From the NCBI RefSeq assembly GCF_000251105.1, contig NC_017034.1, positions 186,001-250,000 of the forward strand: a DNA stretch of 64,000 bases, in the 5' to 3' direction. The stretch comes from Methanocella conradii HZ254. GTDB lineage: Archaea; Halobacteriota; Methanocellia; Methanocellales; Methanocellaceae. Shown here piece after piece: positions 33,482-41,437 of this stretch. How positions within the stretch are numbered: the first letter of the stretch is position 1; the number at the start of each line of letters is the position of its first letter. The position numbers and the translations under genes were made by a program. Under the pieces are notes generated by a model. The model did not search any database. It was not told the DNA's origin and worked only from the letters and a program-made list of their open reading frames with translations.

Positions 33482-34615
33482 ATGATGCCTTCCAGACGCA
33501 GAGATGCCATTAGCGGTTGCCGTTCTTATTTAAGGGCCGCCCTTCTGGCCGCCACAGTCATGCTGGCGCTCATCACGCTAATGCCATACGGCCTGTGCGA
33601 TAAAGCCATCCACATAGCCTATATCTATAGCCCCCTATGCTCCACATGCGAGCGCTCGACGCCGGTCATAAGGAGCGTCATAAATGACTGCAGAGGCCTG
33701 GACATAAGGTATAGCGAGCATTCTTTCAGCTCGAAGGAAGGCATGGACTACATGGAGCGCTACGGCCTGAGCTCGGTGCCTGCCATCATCGTGGAAGGCC
33801 GGGCCATAGGGTTTGAGGACTTCAACGGGGACACGAGAAAACTGGAGGCGCTTTTGAGGCAGAGCATCTCGGATGCATCTAAAACCCAGAGTAATGCGAC
33901 GGTCAGGGTGGCCACCCGCATACCTAACGTGGACGGCGAGCTTTCGGTGGCGGCCGTATTCCTGGCAGGGCTGCTGGCAGGCATCAACCCGTGCCTGCTG
34001 GCCGTCATGATGTTCGTGTCCGCCATGGCCATGTCGATTAAGGGCAGGCGCACTGACATCATCTTTAGCCTGCTGGCCTTTTGCGCAGGCCTTCTCTTCA
34101 TTTACCTGGCAATGGGCGTCGGCTTTCTCAGGCTCATAGAGAAGGTGCCGTCTATCGCAGCAGCCATGAGGGCGGGCATCATATTGATTACCTTTGGGCT
34201 GGCGGGTTTCGCCTTCTACGAGGCCTACCAGGTAAAGGCTAACGCGGAAAGGCCGTCGATATTCAAGTCGTTTGTGGGCAGGTATAAGCCATTATACAGG
34301 AAGTTCAGCCTGGCGGCAAGCTTCGGCCTTGGAATCGCTTTCGGCCTCATCAAGATGCCCTGCGTCGGCGGCATATACCTGGCCATCCTCGGCGCCATCC
34401 TTGAGTCTGGCGAAGCCGGGGGAGGCCTGCCATACCTGGCCGCCTATAACCTCGGAGTGGTACTGCCAGTCCTGGCATTGGGAGCGTTTCTGGCCCTCGG
34501 CCTTAGCCCGGCCAGGGTCGAAGAGTTCCGCGAGCGCCATCGCATGGCGCTAAAGGCCATGACGGGGCTGCTCCTGGCGGCGATGGCCGTCGGCCTCATG
34601 CTCAACGCCCTGTGA
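33482..34615 (+). CDS. Thioredoxin-CcdA fusion (thiol-disulfide membrane protein)
   Basis: A 377-residue fusion. After a signal/anchor helix (about residues 18-38) comes an external thioredoxin-like domain with the redox motif CSTC (near residue 55) and the cis-Pro SSVPAIIVEG. A six-to-eight-helix CcdA/DsbD-type membrane domain follows, with its two conserved cysteines in GINPCLLAVM and IKMPCVGGIY. CcdA proteins carry electrons from cytoplasmic thioredoxin to external thiols. With the thioredoxin domain in the same polypeptide, the protein can reduce or isomerise disulfides outside the cell. The next gene encodes a Cys-rich lipoprotein, a likely partner. Confidence 0.85.
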   Translation: MMPSRRRDAISGCRSYLRAALLAATVMLALITLMPYGLCDKAIHIAYIYSPLCSTCERSTPVIRSVINDCRGLDIRYSEHSFSSKEGMDYMERYGLSSVPAIIVEGRAIGFEDFNGDTRKLEALLRQSISDASKTQSNATVRVATRIPNVDGELSVAAVFLAGLLAGINPCLLAVMMFVSAMAMSIKGRRTDIIFSLLAFCAGLLFIYLAMGVGFLRLIEKVPSIAAAMRAGIILITFGLAGFAFYEAYQVKANAERPSIFKSFVGRYKPLYRKFSLAASFGLGIAFGLIKMPCVGGIYLAILGAILESGEAGGGLPYLAAYNLGVVLPVLALGAFLALGLSPARVEEFRERHRMALKAMTGLLLAAMAVGLMLNAL

Positions 34616-34677
34616 GAGATTGCCAAGAAATGCAAGGTTTATGTACCTATACGGCATCTGCCTAATGGAGATATCTC

Positions 34678-34872
34678 ATGATAAAGTGGATAATAGCGGC
34701 GTGCCTCATAATGGCGATGCTAGCCGTGGCCGGATGCTGCTGCTGTTGCGGCTATGATCATTACTCATACGCGACCGTTAAATGCGAGGAGCAGTCCTGC
34801 CCGGGCGGGCAGTGCGAAACGCCCTACGATTGCCTGAACGTGCCCTGTGATGCGTGTGCCGCCCAAAAATGA
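34678..34872 (+). CDS. Cys-rich small lipoprotein
   Basis: A 64-residue protein with a signal helix and a lipobox (LAVAGC, Cys20), so it is probably lipid-anchored on the outer face. It contains 12 cysteines, including five in a row (residues 20-24) and six more in a spaced C-terminal pattern (residues 35-59). This would form disulfides or bind metal. It lies 62 bases after the thioredoxin-CcdA fusion gene. No family is recognised. A run of seven T follows the gene and may end transcription. Confidence 0.68.
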   Translation: MIKWIIAACLIMAMLAVAGCCCCCGYDHYSYATVKCEEQSCPGGQCETPYDCLNVPCDACAAQK

Positions 34873-34890
34873 TCACATTTTTTTCCTGCG
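34873..34890 (+). terminator. T-run after the lipoprotein gene
   Basis: ACATTTTTTTCC directly follows the stop codon. A T7 run alone is a common archaeal termination signal. Confidence 0.4.
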
Positions 34891-34916
34891 GCGCTTTTAT
34901 CCATCTTTAAGGGACC

Positions 34917-34985
34917 TAATAGAAGCACTATTATGGGCTTATCGATGATAAAATTTATATACTAGTAAGATTTACTTAACGTTAA
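34917..34985 (+). promoter_or_regulatory. Promoter and dyads of the heat-shock-type operon
   Basis: AAATTTATATAC (34951-34962) is a TATA box. Downstream lie AGTAA-GAT-TTACT (34964-34976) and the perfect palindrome TTAACGTTAA (34976-34985), placed over the expected start site. TAATAG-AAGCA-CTATTA (34917-34933) lies upstream of the box. Placement of palindromes between TATA and ATG fits repression by the product of the first gene. Confidence 0.55.
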
Positions 34986-34992
34986 CGATAAC

Positions 34993-35640
34993 ATGGATAT
35001 GCCATACCTGCTGGACATACTGGGCAACGAGAACAGGCGCAACATACTCACGTTGCTATCCTACCGCCCCTGCTATGTCACGGAAATCTCCGAGGAGCTT
35101 GGCGTAGCCCCCAAGGCCATCATCGACCACCTCAAAATCTTAGAGTCGGCCGGCCTCGTGGTCAGCTACCACGACGAGCAGGGGCGCAAGTACTACGAGA
35201 TCGCCGATAACCTGCGGATAGAGGTATCGATATCCCCGCTCATGTTCGACGTGAGCGTGAGCCGCGTGGAGGTGCGCTCCGAGGAGCAGAAGACGATCAG
35301 GGAGCGGTACGCGGCAACGAGCGGGGCCTTGAATGCGCTGAAGTACATGTCGGACGAGCTCCAGCGCCTCAACCGCTCTGCCATGGAGCTAAGGGAAACC
35401 CAGAATTCCTTGCAGGCGATGATATCCGAGGTCACCGGCATGTGCGTCGAGCTTATAAACCAGCTGGCCGCGGACCAGATAGAGGCTGAGATACTCTATC
35501 TGCTGATACGCGGCCCCGCAAGCTACGAGGAGCTGGCGGACAAGCTCAACATCCCGGAAGATGAGATGAAGGGCGAGCTGGCGAGGCTTTTGAAAAAAGG
35601 GATCGTGACCTACAGGAAAGGACTATGGAGCATAAAATAG
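34993..35640 (+). CDS. Winged-helix regulator of a cdc48-hsp20 operon (HSR1/Phr-like)
   Basis: A 215-residue protein. Its N-terminal ArsR-like winged helix (LGNENRRNILTLLSYRPCYV, AIIDHLKILESAGLV) is followed by a helical middle and a second winged helix (LLIRGPASYEELADKLNIPE). It is the first gene of an operon with cdc48 and hsp20. The same gene order with an ArsR-like repressor is known from Archaeoglobus (HSR1), and Pyrococcus Phr controls hsp20 and an AAA ATPase. It probably represses its own operon by binding the dyads in front of it and releases on heat stress. cdc48 begins 13 bases later. Confidence 0.78.
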   Translation: MDMPYLLDILGNENRRNILTLLSYRPCYVTEISEELGVAPKAIIDHLKILESAGLVVSYHDEQGRKYYEIADNLRIEVSISPLMFDVSVSRVEVRSEEQKTIRERYAATSGALNALKYMSDELQRLNRSAMELRETQNSLQAMISEVTGMCVELINQLAADQIEAEILYLLIRGPASYEELADKLNIPEDEMKGELARLLKKGIVTYRKGLWSIK

Positions 35641-35653
35641 AGGTGACCATATT

Positions 35654-37876
35654 ATGGCAGACAGGAACGAAGTGACGCTGCGGGTACAGGAGGCCTACCA
35701 CAGGGACGTGGGCAGGGGCATCGCCCGCATCGACATGGAGACGATGAAGAAGCTGGGCATGGTGAGCGGCGACATCATCGAGATAGAGGGCAAGGGCGCC
35801 ACCTCGTACGCCGTCGTGTGGCCAGGGTACCCGAGCGAGGAGGGCAAGGGAGTCATACTCATAGATGGCAACACGAGAGCGAACGCCAGGGTCGGCATCG
35901 ACGACAGGGTTAAGGTGAGAAAGATCCAGGCAAAGCCCGCCGAGCGGATCACGCTGGCCCCTACTCAGCCTATACGGATTACTGGCGGCGAGTACTACCT
36001 GTTGAAGCTGCTGGAAGGCCGGCCCACCTCCAAGGGCCAGAACATAAGGGTGGAGATGCTGGGCAGCCCGATGGAGTTCGTGGTGACCTCGACGAGGCCC
36101 GCAGGGCCGGTCATCGCCGACAGGCGGACGGAGATCACCATAAGCGAGAAGCCTGCAGCCGAGAAGCTGGAAAGGGTGCCGAGGGTAACATACGAGGATA
36201 TAGGCGGCCTAAAAAGGGAGATAGGCCTGGTAAGGGAGATGATCGAGCTCCCGCTGAGGCACCCGGAGCTATTCCAGAAGCTGGGCATAGACCCGCCCAA
36301 GGGCGTGCTCCTGTACGGCCCGCCGGGCACGGGCAAGACCATGATAGCCAAGGCGGTGGCCAGCGAGACCGACGCTAACTTCATCAGCATTAGCGGCCCC
36401 GAGATAATGTCCAAGTACTACGGAGAGTCCGAGAAGCAGCTTCGGGACATCTTCAAGGACGCCGAGGATAACGCGCCTTCGATAATATTCATAGATGAGA
36501 TAGACTCGATTGCGCCGAGGCGTGAGGAAGTCACGGGGGAGGTGGAGAGAAGGGTTGTGGCGCAGCTGCTGGCCCTGATGGACGGACTGCAGGCCCGCGG
36601 CCAGGTCATCGTTGTGGCGGCCACGAACAGGCCGAACGCGGTTGACCCTGCGCTCCGCCGTGGAGGCAGGTTCGACAGGGAGATAGAGATAGGCGTCCCA
36701 GACAAGAACGGCCGCCTCGAAATACTGCACGTCCATACAAGAGGAATGCCGCTAGCGCAAGACGTCAACCTGGAGAAGATAGCCGAAGTCACCCACGGCT
36801 TCGTGGGCGCCGACATAGCCTCCCTATGCAAGGAGGCGGCGATGCACGCCCTGAGGGCTATCATGCCCGAGATAGACATAGAGAAGGAGATCCCCCAGGA
36901 GGTCCTGGACAAGCTCCAGATAAGGATGGCCGACTTCGAGGATGCGCTGAAAAACATCGAGCCCTCTGCCATGAGGGAAGTGTTCGTAGAGGTGCCGAAC
37001 GTCCACTGGGACGACATCGGTGGCCTGGAGAAGGTGAAGCAGGAGCTCAGGGAGACCGTGGAGTGGCCGCTGAAGTACAAGGACGTGTTTGAGGTCACCC
37101 ACACGAGGGCGCCCAAGGGCATACTCGTGTTCGGCCCGCCGGGCACGGGCAAGACACTTCTTGCGAAGGCGGTGGCCAACGAGTCCGAGGCCAACTTTAT
37201 CAGCGTCAAGGGCCCCGAGGTCCTGTCGAAGTGGGTCGGGGAGTCTGAGAAGGCGGTAAGGGAGACGTTCCGCAAGGCGAGGCAGAGCGCCCCCACTATA
37301 ATCTTCTTCGACGAGATAGACGCCATCGCCCCGACGAGGGGCGGGAGCTTCGACTCGCACGTCACCGAGCGGGTGGTCTCTCAGCTTTTGACTGAGTTAG
37401 ATGGCCTTGAGGAGCTTCACAGCGTGGTGGTGATGGCGGCAACGAACCGGCCTGACATGGTCGATACGGCCCTGCTTAGGCCCGGCAGGCTCGACAGGCT
37501 CCTGTACATCCCGCCCCCGGACGAGCGTTCCAGGGCGGAGATCTTCAAGATCCACACCAGGGGCAAGCCGCTCGGCCCGGACGTGGACTTCGAGGCGCTG
37601 GCCAAGCGTACGAAGGACTACGTCGGGGCAGATATAGAGGCGGTGTGCCGCGAGGCGTCCATGATGGCAATAAGGGAGTACATCAATGGCTCGATGTCGC
37701 CGGAGGAGGCTAAGAGCAAGGCGAAAGACATCCGAATAACGATGAAGCACTTCGAAGCGGCCCTTAGAAAGGTAAAGCCGTCCGCGTCGAGGGAGAGCAT
37801 GAAGGCGTACGAGCGCCTGGCCGAGAACTTCGCCAGGCAGGTCACGGATATAGACGAGGAAAATAAGGAGGTATAG
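35654..37876 (+). CDS. cdc48: Cdc48/VAT-type AAA+ ATPase
   Basis: A 740-residue double-ring AAA+ protein. The N-terminal double-psi barrel domain (residues 1-185, VTLRVQEAYHRDVGRGIARI) is followed by D1 with Walker A GPPGTGKT near residue 222 and IFIDEIDSIAPRR, then D2 with Walker A near residue 494 and FFDEIDAIAPTR. It unfolds proteins for degradation or disassembly. It is preceded by a strong SD (AGGTGA) and followed one base later by hsp20, consistent with stress co-expression. The D2 Walker A region is identical over 53 bp to the D1 Walker A region of the second cdc48 gene. Confidence 0.95.
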   Translation: MADRNEVTLRVQEAYHRDVGRGIARIDMETMKKLGMVSGDIIEIEGKGATSYAVVWPGYPSEEGKGVILIDGNTRANARVGIDDRVKVRKIQAKPAERITLAPTQPIRITGGEYYLLKLLEGRPTSKGQNIRVEMLGSPMEFVVTSTRPAGPVIADRRTEITISEKPAAEKLERVPRVTYEDIGGLKREIGLVREMIELPLRHPELFQKLGIDPPKGVLLYGPPGTGKTMIAKAVASETDANFISISGPEIMSKYYGESEKQLRDIFKDAEDNAPSIIFIDEIDSIAPRREEVTGEVERRVVAQLLALMDGLQARGQVIVVAATNRPNAVDPALRRGGRFDREIEIGVPDKNGRLEILHVHTRGMPLAQDVNLEKIAEVTHGFVGADIASLCKEAAMHALRAIMPEIDIEKEIPQEVLDKLQIRMADFEDALKNIEPSAMREVFVEVPNVHWDDIGGLEKVKQELRETVEWPLKYKDVFEVTHTRAPKGILVFGPPGTGKTLLAKAVANESEANFISVKGPEVLSKWVGESEKAVRETFRKARQSAPTIIFFDEIDAIAPTRGGSFDSHVTERVVSQLLTELDGLEELHSVVVMAATNRPDMVDTALLRPGRLDRLLYIPPPDERSRAEIFKIHTRGKPLGPDVDFEALAKRTKDYVGADIEAVCREASMMAIREYINGSMSPEEAKSKAKDIRITMKHFEAALRKVKPSASRESMKAYERLAENFARQVTDIDEENKEV

Positions 37877-37877
37877 C

Positions 37878-38366
37878 ATGGCAAGAAGGAGAAACCCGTT
37901 TGACATATTCAGCGACTTTGAGGAGATGTTCGAGGAGATGCTGAGAGAGTTCGAGAAGATGGGGCCTGGCGAGCACATCAGCGGCCCGTTCTTCTACGGC
38001 TTCTCGATCAACCAGCGCCCGGGCGAAGAGCCCGAGATAAGGGAGTTCGGCAACATCCGGCCTGAGAGGGGCAGGATCGAGATCGGCGAGCGGAAGCCGC
38101 TGGTGGACGTGTTCGACACCGATAAGACGGTGCAGATCGTCGCCGAGATGCCTGGCATCGAGAAGGAGGACGTCGAGCTTAACGTGGAGGGCCGCGAGCT
38201 CGAGATAAAGGCGTCGCGCGGCGACCGCAAGTACCACGAGTTCGTGGAGCTTCCTGCAGACGTCGATATCGACACGGCCAGGGCGTCCTACAAGAACGGA
38301 GTGCTGGACATCACGCTGAACAAGGTTGAGAAGAATAAGGGCAGGAAGAGGATAAACGTGGAGTAG
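37878..38366 (+). CDS. hsp20: Hsp20 small heat-shock protein
   Basis: A 162-residue small heat-shock protein with an Asp/Glu/Arg-rich N-terminal arm (RNPFDIFSDFEEMFEEMLRE), an alpha-crystallin domain (PLVDVFDTDKTVQIVAEMPG, ELPADVDIDTARASYKNGVL) and a C-terminal INVE rather than a clear IXI tail. It binds unfolding proteins without ATP. A very strong SD (AAGGAGGT, 37865-37872) lies within the end of cdc48. It is the last gene of the stress operon, and a long hairpin with T run follows. Confidence 0.94.
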   Translation: MARRRNPFDIFSDFEEMFEEMLREFEKMGPGEHISGPFFYGFSINQRPGEEPEIREFGNIRPERGRIEIGERKPLVDVFDTDKTVQIVAEMPGIEKEDVELNVEGRELEIKASRGDRKYHEFVELPADVDIDTARASYKNGVLDITLNKVEKNKGRKRINVE

Positions 38367-38368
38367 GG

Positions 38369-38436
38369 CATCTCAAATAAGGCCCTAGGCTAAAAACGGA
38401 TTCTTAGGGCCTTATTTGGGATGAGAAAATTTTTGT
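38369..38436 (+). terminator. Long 19-bp hairpin and T-run after hsp20
   Basis: CATCTCAAATAAGGCCCTA (38369-38387) pairs with the reverse-complement arm at 38405-38423. There is one internal T/G mismatch, which is a permitted U-G pair in RNA. A 17-base loop separates the arms and TTTTT follows (38430-38434). It is unusually long for an archaeal terminator. Confidence 0.6.
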
Positions 38437-38467
38437 ATCATGAACCGATAAAGCCTTCTTGCTGTCC

Positions 38468-38481
38468 CACATTATATTATG
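38468..38481 (+). promoter_or_regulatory. TATA-like promoter for the second cdc48
   Basis: CACATTATATTATG is an A/T box 54-67 bases before the ATG at 38535, flanked by CCCACAT/ATGATGGG half-sites that form an imperfect inverted repeat. AGAGGAG near 38524 serves as SD. Confidence 0.4.
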
Positions 38482-38534
38482 ATGGGGGATAAAACATATT
38501 CTAATATACTGGCGATTATAATAAGAGGAGTTGA

Positions 38535-41057
38535 ATGAAGGAATTGTACCTGAAGGTAGCAAAGGCGCTGCCCAGCGACTTTGGAAGGGGCATCGCGCGA
38601 ATTGACCCTAACACGCTCCTGGAGCTTAAGCTGTCTCCAGGGGACATCATAGAGATAGAGGGGAAGCGTGCCACGGTGGCCAAGGTATGGCGGGCCGAGA
38701 AGCAGGACTGGGGCCAGGAGATGATCCGCATCGATGGGTTTACCAGGCAGAACGCCGACGTGGGCATCGGTGAGCGGGTCAAGGTCAAAAAGGCCTCGGT
38801 CAAGGACGCGACGCACATCGTGCTCGCCCCGCCAGAGGGCACGGCCATACAGTTCAGCGGCAACGCCGTGGAGATGATAAAGCACCAGCTTCTGAAGCGC
38901 CCGGTCATGCTTGGGGACGTGGTGCCGCTTATGAGCAGCATGCCGAACCCGTTCATGGGAAGGACGCTGTCGAACCAGGCGATACCGCTGATAGCCGTGA
39001 AGGTCGAGCCGGCCGGCGCCGTGATAATCGGGGAGAGCACCGAGATAGAGCTCAGGGACAAGCCCGTGAGGGGCTACGAGCAGGTGAAGACGACAGGGAT
39101 TACCTATGAGGACATAGGCGGCCTCAAGGACGAGGTGCAGCGCGTCCGCGAGATGATCGAGCTCCCCATGAAGCACCCCGAGCTTTTCCAGCAGCTAGGC
39201 ATTGAGCCGCCCAAGGGAGTGCTGCTGCACGGCCCGCCGGGCACGGGCAAGACACTTCTTGCGAAGGCGGTGGCCAACGAGTGCGGCGCGGAGTTCTTCT
39301 CCATCGCAGGCCCGGAGATAATGTCCAAGTACTATGGAGAGTCGGAGCAGAGGCTGCGCGAGATATTCGAGAACGCCCGCGATAACGCGCCTTCCATAAT
39401 CTTCATCGACGAGCTGGACTCGATAGCGCCGAGGCGCGAGGAGGTCACCGGGGAGGTGGAGAGAAGGGTTGTGGCGCAGCTATTGACCATGATGGACGGC
39501 CTCGAGGAGAGGGGCCAGGTCGTGGTCATCGGCGCCACAAACCGCGTTGACGCGGTGGACCCTGCTCTCCGCCGTGGCGGCAGGTTCGACCGTGAGATTG
39601 AGATAGGCGTGCCCGACGCCCACGATAGGCTGGAAATACTCCAGATTCACACGAGAGGCATGCCTCTTGACAACGTCAACCTGGAGAAGCTCGCCTCGAT
39701 AACCCATGGCTTTGTGGGAGCGGATTTGGCAGGCCTGGCAAAGGAGGCGGCCATGAAAGCGCTTCGCAGGTACCTGCCCAACATCGACCTGGACAAGGAG
39801 ATACCCAGGGAGTTCCTGGAGCAGATGCGCGTCACTAATGCAGATTTCTTCGACGCCCTCAAGGACGTGCAGCCCTCAGCCATGAGGGAGATATTCATAG
39901 AGCCGACCCAAACCAGGTGGAGCGACGTGGGCGGCCTCGAGGAGGCCAAGCAGGAGATCATCGAGACCATAGAGTGGCCTCTCAAGAACCCCAAGAAGTT
40001 CGCGGACATGGGCATTAAGCCCCCGAAGGGCATCGTCCTCTACGGCCCACCTGGCACGGGCAAGACGCTGCTGGCAAAGGCGGTGGCCAACGAGTCCGAG
40101 GCCAACTTTATCAGCATTCGGGGCCCTGAATTGCTCTCCAAGTGGGTTGGCGAGTCCGAGAAGGCGGTGCGCGAGACGTTCCGCAAGGCGAGGCAGGTTG
40201 CTCCGGCCATCATCTTCTTCGACGAGCTGGACGCCCTGACTCCCGCCCGCGCAGCCAGTGAAGGGGGCATGCAGAACGTGGAGCGCAGCGTGGTCAACCA
40301 GCTTTTAACCGAGCTGGACGGCCTCGTGGAGCTGGAGGGAGTCGTGGTGATTGGCGCGACGAACAGGCCGGACATCATCGATTCTGCGCTGCTGAGGCCG
40401 GGCAGGTTCGACAGGCTCGTGTACGTGGGCCCGCCTTCCGCCGAGGGCAGGGTGAGCATCTTCAAGATACACACGAGGTATAGCGAGCTCGAAGAGAAGC
40501 TGGGCCGCATGCTGAAAGGCCTGAACGTGACGCTGGACAAGAAGACGCATGTGGTCGAGCTGTTCGACCTCCTGAAGCCGTATACGAACCTGCAGGTGAA
40601 GGCCATCTGTGGCGTGGCGGCAGAGATGGCTTCGAAGGAGCAGGACGCGGGCCATGTGACTCTTAAGCACTTTAAGGAGGCCATCAAAAAGGTGAAGGCT
40701 GATCCGGAGCTTCTCTCTAAGGTGAAGCCCGATGGCACGCCCGAAGAGGCCCAGCCATTCTACCAGGGCGTCATGCCGCTCTCCGTCGACGTGGACTTCC
40801 ATGAGCTAGCGGACCTCACGGAGAATTACGTGGGGAGCGACATCGAGGCCATATGCCGGGAGGCCGCCATGCTCGCCCTGCGGGAGAACTTCGAGGCAAA
40901 GGTGGTTGAGATGCGGCACTTCCGCGAGGCCCTTAAGAAGGTGAAGCCCACCATGAATGACATGGTGAAGAGCTACTACCAGGGCATAAGGGACCACTTC
41001 AAGGGCGGCATCTCTAAGGAGATACAGAAGGTATATACAACTGACCAGTACGTGTAA
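38535..41057 (+). CDS. cdc48: Cdc48-type AAA+ ATPase with an extra lid insertion
   Basis: An 840-residue Cdc48 paralogue with an N-terminal double-psi barrel domain, D1 Walker A near residue 233 and D2 Walker A near residue 504, each followed by a Walker B and an Arg finger region. Unlike the usual 740-residue protein it has about 100 additional residues (about 649-750) after the D2 sensor-2 region, between FKIHTR and the normal lid VDFHELADLTENYVGSDIEAI. The insertion contains VELFDLLKPYTNLQVKAI...HVTLKHFKEAIKKVK, a second copy of the helical lid. The C-terminus ends in QYV; the penultimate Tyr resembles proteasome-docking tails. Its role may differ from the stress-operon copy. Confidence 0.93.
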   Translation: MKELYLKVAKALPSDFGRGIARIDPNTLLELKLSPGDIIEIEGKRATVAKVWRAEKQDWGQEMIRIDGFTRQNADVGIGERVKVKKASVKDATHIVLAPPEGTAIQFSGNAVEMIKHQLLKRPVMLGDVVPLMSSMPNPFMGRTLSNQAIPLIAVKVEPAGAVIIGESTEIELRDKPVRGYEQVKTTGITYEDIGGLKDEVQRVREMIELPMKHPELFQQLGIEPPKGVLLHGPPGTGKTLLAKAVANECGAEFFSIAGPEIMSKYYGESEQRLREIFENARDNAPSIIFIDELDSIAPRREEVTGEVERRVVAQLLTMMDGLEERGQVVVIGATNRVDAVDPALRRGGRFDREIEIGVPDAHDRLEILQIHTRGMPLDNVNLEKLASITHGFVGADLAGLAKEAAMKALRRYLPNIDLDKEIPREFLEQMRVTNADFFDALKDVQPSAMREIFIEPTQTRWSDVGGLEEAKQEIIETIEWPLKNPKKFADMGIKPPKGIVLYGPPGTGKTLLAKAVANESEANFISIRGPELLSKWVGESEKAVRETFRKARQVAPAIIFFDELDALTPARAASEGGMQNVERSVVNQLLTELDGLVELEGVVVIGATNRPDIIDSALLRPGRFDRLVYVGPPSAEGRVSIFKIHTRYSELEEKLGRMLKGLNVTLDKKTHVVELFDLLKPYTNLQVKAICGVAAEMASKEQDAGHVTLKHFKEAIKKVKADPELLSKVKPDGTPEEAQPFYQGVMPLSVDVDFHELADLTENYVGSDIEAICREAAMLALRENFEAKVVEMRHFREALKKVKPTMNDMVKSYYQGIRDHFKGGISKEIQKVYTTDQYV

Positions 41058-41111
41058 AGCCGTGCTGGCAGTTTTTTCTTTTATGATGAGAAATTTTATT
41101 AGAGGGTACGA

Positions 41112-41124
41112 CGGTTATATAATA
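41112..41124 (+). promoter_or_regulatory. TATA box for the PRC-barrel gene
   Basis: CGGTTATATAATA lies about 60 bases before the ATG at 41184, with a further 25-30 bases to the likely start site. Confidence 0.45.
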
Positions 41125-41183
41125 AGTACATTTATGGGCTGCCCCAGAGGGTAAGCGTAGGAGATGGATGTGAGGTATTCATA

Positions 41184-41435
41184 ATGGTTAAAGTGATGGC
41201 AAAAAAACTGTCCAATAAGAAGATAATGGGAACCGATGGCTCAGACATGGGCATTTTATATAATATCACGTGTGACTTGAGGACGGGCGATCTAGTCGAT
41301 CTGATGGTCAGGCCTGACATGACGCTCAACGTGGAGAACTACAGGACCGAGGACGGCTTCGTGCTTATACCGTTCTCCGCAGTCAGGGCCGTCAAGGACT
41401 ATATCGTAGTCGACAAGAAAGCCTCGACCGCCTAA
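41184..41435 (+). CDS. PRC-barrel domain protein
   Basis: An 83-residue single-domain PRC-barrel protein (KKLSNKKIMGTDGSDMGILY, GDLVDLMVRPD, VLIPFSAVRAVKDYIVVD). PRC barrels are small beta folds that bind partner proteins or RNA (as in RimM) or lie in photosynthetic reaction centres. In methanogens short stand-alone forms are common but uncharacterised. The next gene, a membrane DUF1614 protein, starts three bases after its stop. An internal ATG at 41196 is a possible start. Confidence 0.8.
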   Translation: MVKVMAKKLSNKKIMGTDGSDMGILYNITCDLRTGDLVDLMVRPDMTLNVENYRTEDGFVLIPFSAVRAVKDYIVVDKKASTA

Positions 41436-41437
41436 AA

